DNA of 64,000 bases from Desulforapulum autotrophicum HRM2. Its GTDB lineage: Bacteria > Desulfobacterota > Desulfobacteria > Desulfobacterales > Desulfobacteraceae. Below, one piece after another: positions 16,654 to 25,972 of the stretch (positions are counted from its first letter, which is position 1; every line of letters begins with the position of its first letter). The notes beneath the pieces were generated by a model, which was given only the letters and a program-made list of their open reading frames with translations, was not told the origin of the DNA and made no database searches. The position numbers were made by a program, and so were the translations under genes. The stretch lies in NCBI RefSeq assembly GCF_000020365.1, contig NC_012108.1:124001-188000 (forward strand). Reading direction: 5' to 3'.

Positions 16654-17295
16654 ATGGGTGCGTATATCACAAATAATTTTTTTAAACAGACAATACTGAC
16701 TTTTGCTGGTTTACCGCTGCTGATCTGGGCCATGGGCAATGCCCCGGAACGGACTTTGTTAAAGGAAGCATTATCCCTTATAACGATTCTGTCATTCTTC
16801 CAGATGATCGGGCAGTTTTTCTGGGCACGGACGAATAAATCCGCTGTTGCAGACCTTAAGATGAGTAAGGTCATAAAATATCATAAAATCATGGGATATA
16901 CATTTGTCATTATATTGCTTTTTCACCCTGTTTTCTTGTTTGTTCCAAGGTTTCTTGAGGCCGGGATTGACCCAGCGGATGCCTTCATCACCACCATTAC
17001 CACCTTTACCAGTCAGGGAGTAGTGCTTGGCATCATTGCATGGTCTCTTCTGATAATACTCGGTATAACATCTTTTGTCCGCAAAAAACTGCCCATGGAA
17101 TATAAGACCTGGCGGGTTTTTCACGGTATTCTGGCCATTTTGTTTGTCTCTGTTGCCGCATGGCACGCCATTGATCTGGGCCGTCATTCAAGTTTTCCCA
17201 TGTCACTCCTCATCATTTCTACTGGGGTCTGCGGAATTTTGCTCCTTATGAAAGCTTACACCTTTAAATCAATCAAGAAAACTGAAGAGGTATAA
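16654..17295 (+). CDS. Ferric-reductase-like transmembrane cytochrome b protein
   Basis: A 213-residue membrane protein with five to six helices and His residues in helical positions (KYHKIMGY, LLFHPVFLF, WRVFHGILA, VAAWHAIDLG), consistent with the two-heme ferric reductase-like domain. I choose ATG 16654 because GGGGG lies five bases upstream; ATG 16642 would overlap the ferredoxin stop. It would carry electrons across the membrane between the ferredoxin and the exported flavoprotein encoded next. Confidence 0.75.
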   Translation: MGAYITNNFFKQTILTFAGLPLLIWAMGNAPERTLLKEALSLITILSFFQMIGQFFWARTNKSAVADLKMSKVIKYHKIMGYTFVIILLFHPVFLFVPRFLEAGIDPADAFITTITTFTSQGVVLGIIAWSLLIILGITSFVRKKLPMEYKTWRVFHGILAILFVSVAAWHAIDLGRHSSFPMSLLIISTGVCGILLLMKAYTFKSIKKTEEV

Positions 17296-19080
17296 ATGGG
17301 AACATCTCAGAATTCAACAAACCTCTCCCGCCGCAAATTTATGACAATAGCAGGCGGAGCCGCAGGGATTGCGGCAATGGCCGCCATGGGAATATCTGCA
17401 GAGCGCGGAGAGTGCCGTGTTAATATTCCCAAAATAGATCTGGACAAGATAAAATATGCAGAGAACGAAACCGATGTGCTGGTTGTGGGAAGCGGTATCG
17501 CAGGCCTCTTTGCTGCCGTAAAAGCCCATGATGCCGGTGTTAGGGTCATGATGGTGTCCAAGGGGCGGCTCGGTTCATCCGGGCAGACGCCTTTTGCCAA
17601 AGGGATATTTGCCTATGATGCCGCCAAGGAAAAGATAAGCCTTGATGAGTTTGTGGAAAAGGTCTCCCGCTCTGCCATTGGCACGAACAATCCCGTATTT
17701 ACCAGGCAGATGGCTGAGCATTCCCTTGATCGGGTTAAGGACTTAAAGGCCTGGGGTTTCTTTGATTCGCCCCTTTATTTCAACTCCTTTAGTAAACCCA
17801 TGGAAGAACGAAAGATCCCGGTGGTGGAAAGAGTCATGATCACCCATCTGATTAAAGAGAATGGAAAGATAGCCGGAGCCGCCGGTTTCAGCTTTGATGA
17901 AGCCAAGGTTTATATCTTTAAAGCCAAAACTGTGGTTCTGTGTTCAGGTGCTGGTGGATTCAAACCCAATGGATTTCCCATTTGTGACCTCACCCATGAC
18001 GGAACGGTCATGGCCTATAATATCGGTGCCAAGGTTACCGGTAAGGAGTGGAACGACGGCCATTCGGGCCAGACGACAAACCCGGCAGCCTGTTATGACG
18101 GATGGCATGGCATGTTTGATAGAAACCCTGGTGTAACCGGTGTGGAGGTCCACCATGACCTGGGTGTTGATTCAAACTATCAGGCCTATATGGGAGGTAA
18201 CCCGGTTTCCGGAGGCCCCGGAGCCCCCCCTGGAAGAATCACAGGAGAACAAATCAGCGGTGGCCCCCACCGACCTGCAGGGTTCCAGGATCACGGGCCC
18301 AAGGGTGGACCGCCTCCCGGCGGCCATGGCCCCAGACACGGAGGACCTCCTCCCGGTGGAGGTGGTCCCCCAAAGGGGGGTGGTCCTGCCAGGATGGGGG
18401 GTGCTTCCGTTGGCGGGTCTTCCGCCGGTATGTCTATCCATAAGTCCGAAGGATTGGTCCCAATGAACGATAAGGGTGCATCTAATATTCCAGGGCTTTA
18501 CGCTGCAGGAGATGCCCTGGGCTCCCATATGGCCGGCGCCATCTACACCCAGATAGGCTCTTCCCTGGCAGGATCGGCAGTCCAGGGAGCCATCGTCTCC
18601 GAGGCTGCCGCCGAGTATGCCAAAGGGATTGCACTTCCTAAAATTTCCAGGGCCACAATCAAAACCATAGAAGAGGAGATACTGGCCCCTTTAAAGAGAA
18701 AGGCAGGCTATGGTCCGGCCTGGGTGACCCAGACCCTGCAGGGCATCATGATTCCCAACTTTGTGCTTTATATTAAAAAAGAGTCGCTGCTGAAGGCGGC
18801 ATTGGCTTATATAGAAGAGTTGAGGGACCATCATATGCCCATGCTCAGGGCCGCTGATCTACATGAATTGAGATTGGCTCACGAAACAGCTAACATGATA
18901 ATAAATGCAGAGATGAAACTCAAGGCATCCCTCATGCGAAAAGAGAGTCGCTGCAGCCATTTTCGGCTGGATTACCCTGAAATTGACACCACAAACTGGA
19001 ATGCCTGGATCAATATCTACAAGGGCAGTGACGGTACAATGAAATTGGAAAAAAAGCCCTTTGGCACTTGGCCGTCTTGA
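17296..19080 (+). CDS. Tat-exported FAD flavoprotein, fumarate reductase-like
   Basis: A 594-residue protein with a Tat signal (SRRKFMTIAGGAAG), an FAD dinucleotide-binding motif VVGSGIAGLFAAVKAHDAG near residue 62, substrate/FAD motifs GSSGQTPFAKG and GAGGFKPNGF, and the FAD-binding end motif GLYAAGDALGS...GAIYTQIGSSLAG near residues 400-430. It resembles FrdA/SdhA and urocanate- or fumarate-reductase flavoproteins. A low-complexity Gly/Pro/His block of about 75 residues (roughly 301-378) is inserted in the middle. The gene follows the cytochrome gene without a gap, so it is likely the periplasmic terminal reductase or dehydrogenase. The electron acceptor is unknown. Confidence 0.75.
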   Translation: MGTSQNSTNLSRRKFMTIAGGAAGIAAMAAMGISAERGECRVNIPKIDLDKIKYAENETDVLVVGSGIAGLFAAVKAHDAGVRVMMVSKGRLGSSGQTPFAKGIFAYDAAKEKISLDEFVEKVSRSAIGTNNPVFTRQMAEHSLDRVKDLKAWGFFDSPLYFNSFSKPMEERKIPVVERVMITHLIKENGKIAGAAGFSFDEAKVYIFKAKTVVLCSGAGGFKPNGFPICDLTHDGTVMAYNIGAKVTGKEWNDGHSGQTTNPAACYDGWHGMFDRNPGVTGVEVHHDLGVDSNYQAYMGGNPVSGGPGAPPGRITGEQISGGPHRPAGFQDHGPKGGPPPGGHGPRHGGPPPGGGGPPKGGGPARMGGASVGGSSAGMSIHKSEGLVPMNDKGASNIPGLYAAGDALGSHMAGAIYTQIGSSLAGSAVQGAIVSEAAAEYAKGIALPKISRATIKTIEEEILAPLKRKAGYGPAWVTQTLQGIMIPNFVLYIKKESLLKAALAYIEELRDHHMPMLRAADLHELRLAHETANMIINAEMKLKASLMRKESRCSHFRLDYPEIDTTNWNAWINIYKGSDGTMKLEKKPFGTWPS

Positions 19081-19138
19081 GAATTTGCAGATTCCACCGA
19101 ATTACGTGGTATCAATATTCGGGCTGGTAAAATATATT

Positions 19139-19898
19139 CTGATTATAACTAATTTAGGGGAGCGGCTAAAATACTGGACCGTAGGATCTCTTCCAGGTAT
19201 GGTTGACTTGGACAATACAACCTACCAAAGGAAGGTCAGATGCCACAGTCAGAATCAAAACCAACTCCCCGTGGTGAACGTACAATTGTAGTCGATTTAA
19301 TCAAGTTGAATATCAGCTTAAAATTCAAGATCCGGCTTATTTTCGATCTGTTTTTGATAAGTTTAGAATTCAATATCCAGAACTTTTTCCCTTTGGGGTT
19401 GAACAAAATTATCAGATGAAAGATATGTATTTTTCAAAAAGGAGGTCTACTACAAAGCCAAGACTAAAGCAACATTTTCACAGAGGATAAGGCGTCTATA
19501 CGAATGGGGATCAAAATCGGATATTCCTAGGTTTATGATGGATAAGATCAAAAAGATACGCAATAATCTAAAAAAATTTACAAAGCCATATGATTTAGCT
19601 GGTTCTCACAGAACCAGCAACATGATTGATCGACTCATGCAAAGGATGGATCGATATTTATTCAATACCCAATATTTTCACGGCAATATTGAGTCGGCTG
19701 AACTTGGAATTCGCGCATGGGCTCTTATTAACAATTTTGCCCCTTCGAACCCTATGACAGTCCAAAAGTATCAGGGTCTGCAAAGCCCGGCCGAAAGGCT
19801 AAACGGATTTCGGTATCATGAGAATTGGTTACAAAATCTTATGATCTCAAGCTCTTTAAAAGGGTACAGGAGCCCTCCCCGAAATCCGTTATAATCAG
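19139..19898 (+). mobile_element. Degenerate insertion sequence, right copy
   Basis: A 760-bp direct repeat of the left copy with the same 11-bp ends and very few base differences. Its longest coding piece gives 119 residues, including MIDRLMQRMDRYLFNTQ and AELGIRAWALINNF. The upstream frames are broken at the same places as in the left copy, so both derive from an already defective element. Confidence 0.8.
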
Positions 19899-19945
19899 AA
19901 ATTATTGAGGTTGCCCGATCAGGATTCACTGCGCGTGAAAAATAA
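19899..19945 (+). pseudogene. 3' end of interrupted acetolactate synthase small-subunit-like gene
   Basis: After the second AAATTATT the frame continues IIEVARSGFTAREK and stops at 19943-19945. It rejoins the 13932-14108 fragment if the composite element is removed. The gap to ilvD is 67 bp, consistent with an old branched-chain amino-acid gene cluster. Confidence 0.55.
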
Positions 19946-20012
19946 TGATGTACATGACATGAAAAATTACGGCTGACCTCCGACTATCCCTAATAAATTT
20001 AAGGAGTCCATT

Positions 20013-21692
20013 ATGGCAGAAAAACTAAATTTATACAGCTCCCGCATCACAGGTCCCAAGTCCCAGGGAGCATCCCAGGCCATGTTGTACGGTGCCGGAC
20101 TGACCGATGCGGATATGGAGAAGGCTCAGGTGGGGATCAGCAGTGTCTGGTACGAGGGCAACCCCTGCAATATGCATCTCAACGATCTGGCTGCCCTTGT
20201 GAAAGAAGGCGTGGTAAATTCAGGCCTTGTGGGGCTCAGATTTAATACCATCGGGGTGAGTGACGGGATCTCCATGGGGACTTCCGGTATGAGCTATTCG
20301 CTCCAGTCCAGGGATTTAATTGCCGATTCCATTGAAACCGTCATGCAGGCACAATGGTATGATGCCAACATTTCTTTACCCGGATGCGACAAAAACATGC
20401 CCGGCTGCCTGATCGCTATGGCAAGGGTTGACCGCCCGGCCCTGATGATATACGGCGGCACCATACGAGCCGGATGTCTGGACGGAAATAAGCTGGATGT
20501 CGTCTCTGCTTTCCAGAGTTATGGTGAATACCTGGCCGGAAAAATCAATGATGACCAGCGTCGGGCCATTGTTAAGAACAGTTGCCCGGGAGCAGGCGCA
20601 TGCGGCGGTATGTACACTGCCAATACCATGGCCTCGGCCATAGAAGCCATGGGGATGTCCCTGCCTTACAGTGCCAGCAGCCCGGCAAATTCCCAGGCCA
20701 AACAGAAGGAATGCCTTCAGGCGGGGGCGGCCATTAGAACCCTTTTGGAAAAAAATATAAAACCCAGCCATATTATGACACCAAAGGCATTTGAAAATGC
20801 CATGGTGGTTATTACGGCCCTGGGCGGCTCCACCAATGCAGTGCTGCATATGATTGCCATTGCCCGTTCCATCAATGTCCCCCTGACCATTGATGATTTT
20901 CAAAGAATCAGTGACCGTGTTCCTTTGCTGGCAGATATGAAACCCAGCGGTCAGTACCTTCAGGAAGATCTGAATAATGTGGGCGGGATACCAGGGGTAA
21001 TGAAACGATTACTCCATGCGGGTTTACTGCATGGCGACTGCCTGACCGTAACCGGAAAGACTTTGGCTGAAAATTTGAAAGATCTGCCGCCACTTCAAAG
21101 CGGGCAGCAGGTCATCCGTCCGCTTACCCATCCGGTTCACCCCAGGGGCCATATTCAGATCCTGAAAGGAAGCCTGGCCCCTGAAGGCGCTGTGGCCAAA
21201 CTCACAGGCAAGGAAGGGCTGCGTTTCACCGGGCCGGCAAATGTTTTTGATTCTGAAGAGGATATGCTCTTAGCTCTGGAAAACGGAAAAATCCATAAAG
21301 GTGATGTCATCATCATCCGCTTTGAAGGCCCCAAAGGCGGACCCGGCATGCCTGAAATGCTGACACCCACCTCAGCCATTATGGGGGCAGGTCTTGGTAA
21401 AGATGTGGCCCTGTTAACTGACGGCAGGTTTTCAGGGGGATCCCACGGTTTTATTGTGGGACATATCACCCCTGAAGCCCAGGAGGGCGGCCCCATCGCA
21501 CTGGTTCAAAATGGTGACCCAATTACCATTGATGCTGACACCAATATAATCGACGTCGATATCTTGGAATCTGAATTGAAGCGGCGTCAAAGGTCCTGGC
21601 AGGCTCCGCCCCTTAAGGCTGTCCGGGGAACCTTATTTAAGTACATTAAGAATGTATCCTCAGCATCAAAGGGGTGTGTAACGGATGAGTAG
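20013..21692 (+). CDS. ilvD: Dihydroxy-acid dehydratase
   Basis: A 559-residue enzyme of valine/isoleucine synthesis that dehydrates 2,3-dihydroxy acids to 2-oxo acids. The cluster-binding and active-site motifs are present: NPCNMHL (near residue 49), [10 protein letters not shown] (near 123), [18 protein letters not shown] (near 190) and the C-terminal [15 protein letters not shown] with the catalytic Ser region. Length is normal and AAGGAG precedes the ATG. It lies downstream of the interrupted small-subunit-like gene and may have lost read-through transcription from it. Confidence 0.95.
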   Translation: MAEKLNLYSSRITGPKSQGASQAMLYGAGLTDADMEKAQVGISSVWYEGNPCNMHLNDLAALVKEGVVNSGLVGLRFNTIGVSDGISMGTSGMSYSLQSRDLIADSIETVMQAQWYDANISLPGCDKNMPGCLIAMARVDRPALMIYGGTIRAGCLDGNKLDVVSAFQSYGEYLAGKINDDQRRAIVKNSCPGAGACGGMYTANTMASAIEAMGMSLPYSASSPANSQAKQKECLQAGAAIRTLLEKNIKPSHIMTPKAFENAMVVITALGGSTNAVLHMIAIARSINVPLTIDDFQRISDRVPLLADMKPSGQYLQEDLNNVGGIPGVMKRLLHAGLLHGDCLTVTGKTLAENLKDLPPLQSGQQVIRPLTHPVHPRGHIQILKGSLAPEGAVAKLTGKEGLRFTGPANVFDSEEDMLLALENGKIHKGDVIIIRFEGPKGGPGMPEMLTPTSAIMGAGLGKDVALLTDGRFSGGSHGFIVGHITPEAQEGGPIALVQNGDPITIDADTNIIDVDILESELKRRQRSWQAPPLKAVRGTLFKYIKNVSSASKGCVTDE

Positions 21693-22019
21693 TATGACAT
21701 CCGATTGCCATTATTTTTAAAGTTAAGGGCCATGGAAACAATAATATGTACCATTCAACTGATCAGCTGTTCTTTGGTGCTGTCTTTCATTTCAAATGGA
21801 TATAAACAGGATTCTATACCTTTGTTCCCCCTGAACGGCAACCGAACGCTGCCGCCATGGAAGGCGACTGGTTGACACCCGGACGAATCATGCACATACT
21901 CAAAAGACAAGCGGACTCCTGATCGCCCCTCTAACTTTGTATTTGACCATGCTTGATTTCAAACCCGATACCAGAACCCCCAGGGTCCGTAACCATAAAT
22001 AGTGCCTGACCGAAAACCC
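21693..22019. other. Intergenic region without recognisable gene
   Basis: No credible open frame, RNA gene or terminator was found between ilvD and the palindromic element that follows. Confidence 0.6.
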
Positions 22020-22158
22020 GTGTTTGGATGAAAATTTGCCCAGATGCAAGGCGCAAGCAAAGCTGAAACCGGAGCGTACTGTAGTACGTGAGGCCCGATT
22101 TATAATTTGGCAGCTTTGTGCAGCAACGCAGCAGGTGGGTGAGTTTTCTTTCAAACAC
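22020..22158. repeat. Small palindromic dispersed element, copy B
   Basis: Outer arms GTGTTTGGATGAAAA and TTTTCTTTCAAACAC are inverted, CAAAGCTG pairs with CAGCTTTG, and the centre CGTACTGTAGTACG is a perfect hairpin. The boxes AAGGCGCA on the left and AACGCAG on the right are shared with the element at 0.87-0.96 kb. It ends about 20 bases before the start of the next gene, so it lies in that gene's leader. Confidence 0.65.
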
Positions 22159-22177
22159 TAACTATCAGGGGGACTCA

Positions 22178-25018
22178 ATGCTTTCAAAAACATACCGTAA
22201 TTTTTACGAAAAAATAATTAAAACCATTCCAGAAAATAGAATATTTTCAGATCCGCTGAGGACCCTGGCCTATGGAACCGACGCAAGTTTTTACCGGTTA
22301 ATACCCAAAGTTGTAATCAATGTTGAACACGAGAAGGAAGTGGTGTGGATCCTGAAGGCAGCGGCCAAGGACCGTCTGCCCGTAACCTTCCGGGCTGCCG
22401 GAACCAGTCTGTCCGGCCAGGCGGTGACTGATTCGATCTTGGTTCGCCTCGGTGAAGGCTGGAAAAGGTATCGTATCTTTGACAAGGCGTCTAAAATCAG
22501 CCTTGAACCCGGGGTGATCGGCAGCTGGGCAAACATCTATCTTTCCGAGTTCGGCAAGAAAATCGGCCCGGATCCGGCCTCCATTGACTCGGCCATGGTG
22601 GGCGGAATTGTGGCAAACAACGCCAGCGGCATGTGTTGCGGTGTTTCTGAGAACAGCTACAAAACCATCGCAGACATCCGAATCGTTTTTTACGACGGCA
22701 CAGTGCTGGATACCGCTGATGACAAGAGCAGGTCCGACTTTAAGCGTCAACACCCCCAGATTATCCAGGGAATAAATGCCCTGAAGAATCAGGTGGCCGG
22801 AAACCAGGCCCTGGCAGACCGCATCCGGCACAAGTTCAAGATAAAAAACACCACGGGTTACAGCCTCAACGCCCTTGTGGACTTTGAAGATCCGTTTGAA
22901 ATCATCAAGCACCTCATGGTGGGCTCCGAAGGCACCCTGGGCTTTATCTCCGAGGTGGTCTACAACACCGTGGTGGAGCATCCCCACAAGGCCTCTGCCC
23001 TGATGCTGTTTCCCGATATTGAAAAAGCCTGCCAGGCCACCATCCTCCTGAAAAACCAGCCTGTGGCAGCCGTGGAACTCATGGACAGGGCCTCCCTGAG
23101 ATCGGTGGAAAACAAGCCGGGTATGCCCGGGGAGATCAAGGGACTCGGAGAGGGGGTCACTGCCCTGCTCGTGGAAACCCGGGCGGAAAGCATGGCGGAA
23201 CTGGACGGCAAGATCCGCCGGATCAACGAAGCGGTCAGCACCATTGATCAGACCACCCCCCACACCTTCACCCCTGTCCCCGAAGCATTCACAAAGCTGT
23301 GGAAGATCAGAAAAGGACTGTTTCCTGCGGTGGGCGCGGTGCGTGATCCAGGTACCACTGTGATCATTGAGGATGTGGCCTTTCCCATGGAAGACCTTGC
23401 CAGGGCGACACTGGACCTGCAGGATCTGTTTAAAAAATACAAATACACCGAAGCAATCATCTTCGGCCATGCCCTGGAGGGTAACCTGCACTTCGTATTT
23501 ACCCAGGCCTTTGATGAACACGAAGAGGTGGACCGCTACCGAGGCTTCATGGACGAGGTGGCGGATCTTGTGGTCAACAAGTATGACGGTTCCCTGAAGG
23601 CCGAACACGGTACCGGCAGAAACATGGCCCCCTTTGTGGAGATGGAGTGGGGCCGGGACGCCTATCTGCTCATGAAACAGATCAAAAACATCTTTGACCC
23701 CCACGGGATTCTCAACCCGGGGGTGATCCTCAACGACGATGCCCAGGCCCATATCAAAAACCTGAAACCCATGCCCGAAGCCGACGAAATCATCGACACC
23801 TGTATTGAATGCGGGTTCTGTGAACCCGTCTGCCCATCCCGGCACATCACCTTTTCGCCCAGACACAGGATTGTGGGCTGGCGGGAGACAAAGCGCCTGG
23901 AAAAAGAAAAACCCGGCAGCAGCGAACTGAACAGACACCTGAAGGGCTATGCCTATGACGCCATGGCCACCTGTGCCACTGACGGCCTGTGTAAAACTCG
24001 ATGCCCGGTGGACATCAACACCGGCACCTTTATCAAAAAACTCCGGGCCAGGGAGGCAAAGACCTGGCAGAAAAAGAGTGCACAAATCGTTGCAGATCAG
24101 TTCAAAAATACCACCACCGCCATCCGTCTGGGGCTGACCACAGCGGATCTCACCCACAGGCTTGTGGGAGAGTCCCTCCTGACCCAGGCCACCTCGGGCT
24201 TGAGAACCCTCACAGGTGACCTGCTTCCCCTCTGGAACCCTTCAATCCCCGGACCGGCCGGAAAAGTCAGAAGACCCGGCAGCAACCCGAGAAACCCCCT
24301 CAAAGTGGTTTACTTCCCTTCGTGCATCAGCAGAACTTTTGGCTCACCCAGGGATGACGGGGACAGACAATCCCTTCCCGATGTGACATTGAATCTGCTT
24401 GAAAAAGGGGGGTACGATGTCATTTACCCCGATGGAATGGAAGGGCTCTGCTGCGGCATGCCCTTTGCCAGTAAAGGATATGTGGACCCGGCCGAAAAAA
24501 AATCCAGGGAACTCGAAGCGGCCTTGATCAAGGCCAGCCAGAACGGCAAATACCCTGTACTGGTGGACACCAGCCCCTGCCTCCACCATATGAAGGAAAC
24601 GTTTTCCCAGGGACTTGATCTCTATGAACCCATAGCGTTCACCCTGAAATTTTTGAAAAACCGGCTCCGGTTCATGGGCAAGGAGGAACAGATCGCCATC
24701 CACTCCACCTGCACCACCATCAAGATGAATCTGGAAGAAAAGATGCTGGAACTTGCTTCCCTCTGCAGTAACAACGTGGTGGTGCCGGAAAATATTAAAT
24801 GTTGCGGGTTTGCCGGGGATCGGGGATTCACGGTTCCAGAGCTGAATGCGTCCGCCCTCAAGACCCTCAGGGGCAAAGTGGCAGGGTGCAGTGAGGGATT
24901 CTCCACCAGCCAGACCTGCGAAATTGGTCTCTCACTCCATGGGGGGATTTCCTACAAATCCATTCTCTACCTGGTGGATCGATGCACAGAACCCATTGTC
25001 CAGACCCGGGAACTATAG
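22178..25018 (+). CDS. FAD/iron-sulfur D-lactate dehydrogenase-like oxidoreductase
   Basis: A 946-residue fusion. An FAD_binding_4 domain (about 30-250; AAGTSLSGQAVTD, PASIDSAMVGGIVANNASG) is followed by an FAD-oxidase C domain (about 270-520; GEHALEGNLHF-like FGHALEGNLHFVF, KAEHGTGRNM), two 4Fe-4S motifs (CIECGFCEPVCPS near 545, CATDGLCKTRCP near 598) and a C-terminal CCG domain (CCGMPFASKG, CCFAG-like CCGFAGDRG). This matches the bacterial Dld-II/glycolate oxidase type fed by quinone or electron-transfer flavoproteins. ATG 22178 is chosen because GGGGG precedes it; an upstream in-frame GTG lies in the palindromic element. Confidence 0.88.
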   Translation: MLSKTYRNFYEKIIKTIPENRIFSDPLRTLAYGTDASFYRLIPKVVINVEHEKEVVWILKAAAKDRLPVTFRAAGTSLSGQAVTDSILVRLGEGWKRYRIFDKASKISLEPGVIGSWANIYLSEFGKKIGPDPASIDSAMVGGIVANNASGMCCGVSENSYKTIADIRIVFYDGTVLDTADDKSRSDFKRQHPQIIQGINALKNQVAGNQALADRIRHKFKIKNTTGYSLNALVDFEDPFEIIKHLMVGSEGTLGFISEVVYNTVVEHPHKASALMLFPDIEKACQATILLKNQPVAAVELMDRASLRSVENKPGMPGEIKGLGEGVTALLVETRAESMAELDGKIRRINEAVSTIDQTTPHTFTPVPEAFTKLWKIRKGLFPAVGAVRDPGTTVIIEDVAFPMEDLARATLDLQDLFKKYKYTEAIIFGHALEGNLHFVFTQAFDEHEEVDRYRGFMDEVADLVVNKYDGSLKAEHGTGRNMAPFVEMEWGRDAYLLMKQIKNIFDPHGILNPGVILNDDAQAHIKNLKPMPEADEIIDTCIECGFCEPVCPSRHITFSPRHRIVGWRETKRLEKEKPGSSELNRHLKGYAYDAMATCATDGLCKTRCPVDINTGTFIKKLRAREAKTWQKKSAQIVADQFKNTTTAIRLGLTTADLTHRLVGESLLTQATSGLRTLTGDLLPLWNPSIPGPAGKVRRPGSNPRNPLKVVYFPSCISRTFGSPRDDGDRQSLPDVTLNLLEKGGYDVIYPDGMEGLCCGMPFASKGYVDPAEKKSRELEAALIKASQNGKYPVLVDTSPCLHHMKETFSQGLDLYEPIAFTLKFLKNRLRFMGKEEQIAIHSTCTTIKMNLEEKMLELASLCSNNVVVPENIKCCGFAGDRGFTVPELNASALKTLRGKVAGCSEGFSTSQTCEIGLSLHGGISYKSILYLVDRCTEPIVQTREL

Positions 25019-25234
25019 ACCGTCCGCCCCTGGCTGGGATCCGTTGCGATTGATGGTTGAACCATTGACTGGTCTGCGCGGCGAATTAAAGCAACACCCT
25101 TAAATGAGTTGAAATGCTGGGCTTAAAGACCATAAGGAACCGCCAACAAAAACGCGCACGGATTATTTAATTGGATTTAGTAATAGTAGATGTTATACAG
25201 GCAGTTTGACATGATTTAAATAAAGAGGTAATTA

Positions 25235-25861
25235 ATGATACCCATTGACACTTTAGCTGCATTTTTAACGGCGTCTATTCTGTTAGCTCTTGCACCAGGG
25301 CCTGATAATATATTTGTACTGACACAGTCTGCAATTAATGGGAGATCCGCTGGCATATTTGTCATCCTAGGTTTGTGTACGGGTCTAATTGTGCATAGCA
25401 GTGCTGTCGCATTGGGAGTTGCCGTTATTTTTCAAAGATCTGCAACTGCATTTTTTATCCTCAAAATGATTGGTGCTGGTTATCTTGCGTATTTGGCTTG
25501 GCAAGCCTTTCGTGCTTCCGCTGATCAGATTCCAAATGAATCAGAAAAGGATCTTATTCCATGGAAACTTTATCGACGTGGAGTTATAATGAATATCACA
25601 AATCCTAAAGTCTCCATTTTTTTCTTAGCATTTTTACCTCAATTTGCTGATCCACTAAGGGGTCCGGTATCAATGCAAATATTGTTTCTGGGTGGGCTGT
25701 TTATCATCGCGACATTATTCGTTTTCAGTAGCATCGCTTTTTTGGCTGGGAGTCTTGGTCAATGGCTAAACAAGTCGGATCGCATACAGACAACTCTCAA
25801 CAAGATTGCAGGTACTGTTTTCCTAGGATTGGCTCTTAAACTGGCAACAACAAAACAATAG
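25235..25861 (+). CDS. LysE/RhtB-family amino-acid exporter
   Basis: A 208-residue inner-membrane protein with about six helices. It carries the family motif LALAPGPDNIFVLTQSAINGR at residues 18-38, plus GAGYLAYLAWQAF and MNITNPKVSIFFLAFLPQF. RhtB/LysE proteins export homoserine, threonine, lysine or related metabolites. The ATG has AAGAGG upstream. The coding sequence is visibly more AT-rich than its neighbours, which may reflect transfer. It is monocistronic. Confidence 0.85.
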   Translation: MIPIDTLAAFLTASILLALAPGPDNIFVLTQSAINGRSAGIFVILGLCTGLIVHSSAVALGVAVIFQRSATAFFILKMIGAGYLAYLAWQAFRASADQIPNESEKDLIPWKLYRRGVIMNITNPKVSIFFLAFLPQFADPLRGPVSMQILFLGGLFIIATLFVFSSIAFLAGSLGQWLNKSDRIQTTLNKIAGTVFLGLALKLATTKQ

Positions 25862-25972
25862 CTAAGGTTATTTCTGGGGGGTGATTATTCTAAACAGGCA
25901 ATGCGTTAACGTGGGTTTTGGAAATTTTGTGGGTGGAATTTCACTGTCCTGATAAAGATCCTGGTGATTCCG

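Larger units (their letters stand above)
14109..19898. mobile_element. Composite transposon-like element (5.8 kb)
   Basis: Two directly repeated insertion sequences bound 4.3 kb of cargo. The outer termini are CTGATTATAAC and its inverse GTTATAATCAG. The whole unit is flanked by the exact 8-bp direct repeat AAATTATT (14101-14108 and 19899-19906), the expected target-site duplication. The inner termini have unrelated flanks. Excising the unit restores a continuous reading frame in the host gene. The cargo encodes an SH3 protein, an EF-hand lipoprotein, a ferredoxin, a ferric-reductase-like membrane protein and a Tat flavoprotein. Confidence 0.8.

Noticed and set aside
22298-24157. A 619-codon open frame antisense to the Dld-like gene
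   Set aside because: The opposite strand encodes a full, motif-complete oxidoreductase; the antisense product is His/Gly/Val-rich without recognisable domains and is a codon-bias shadow.
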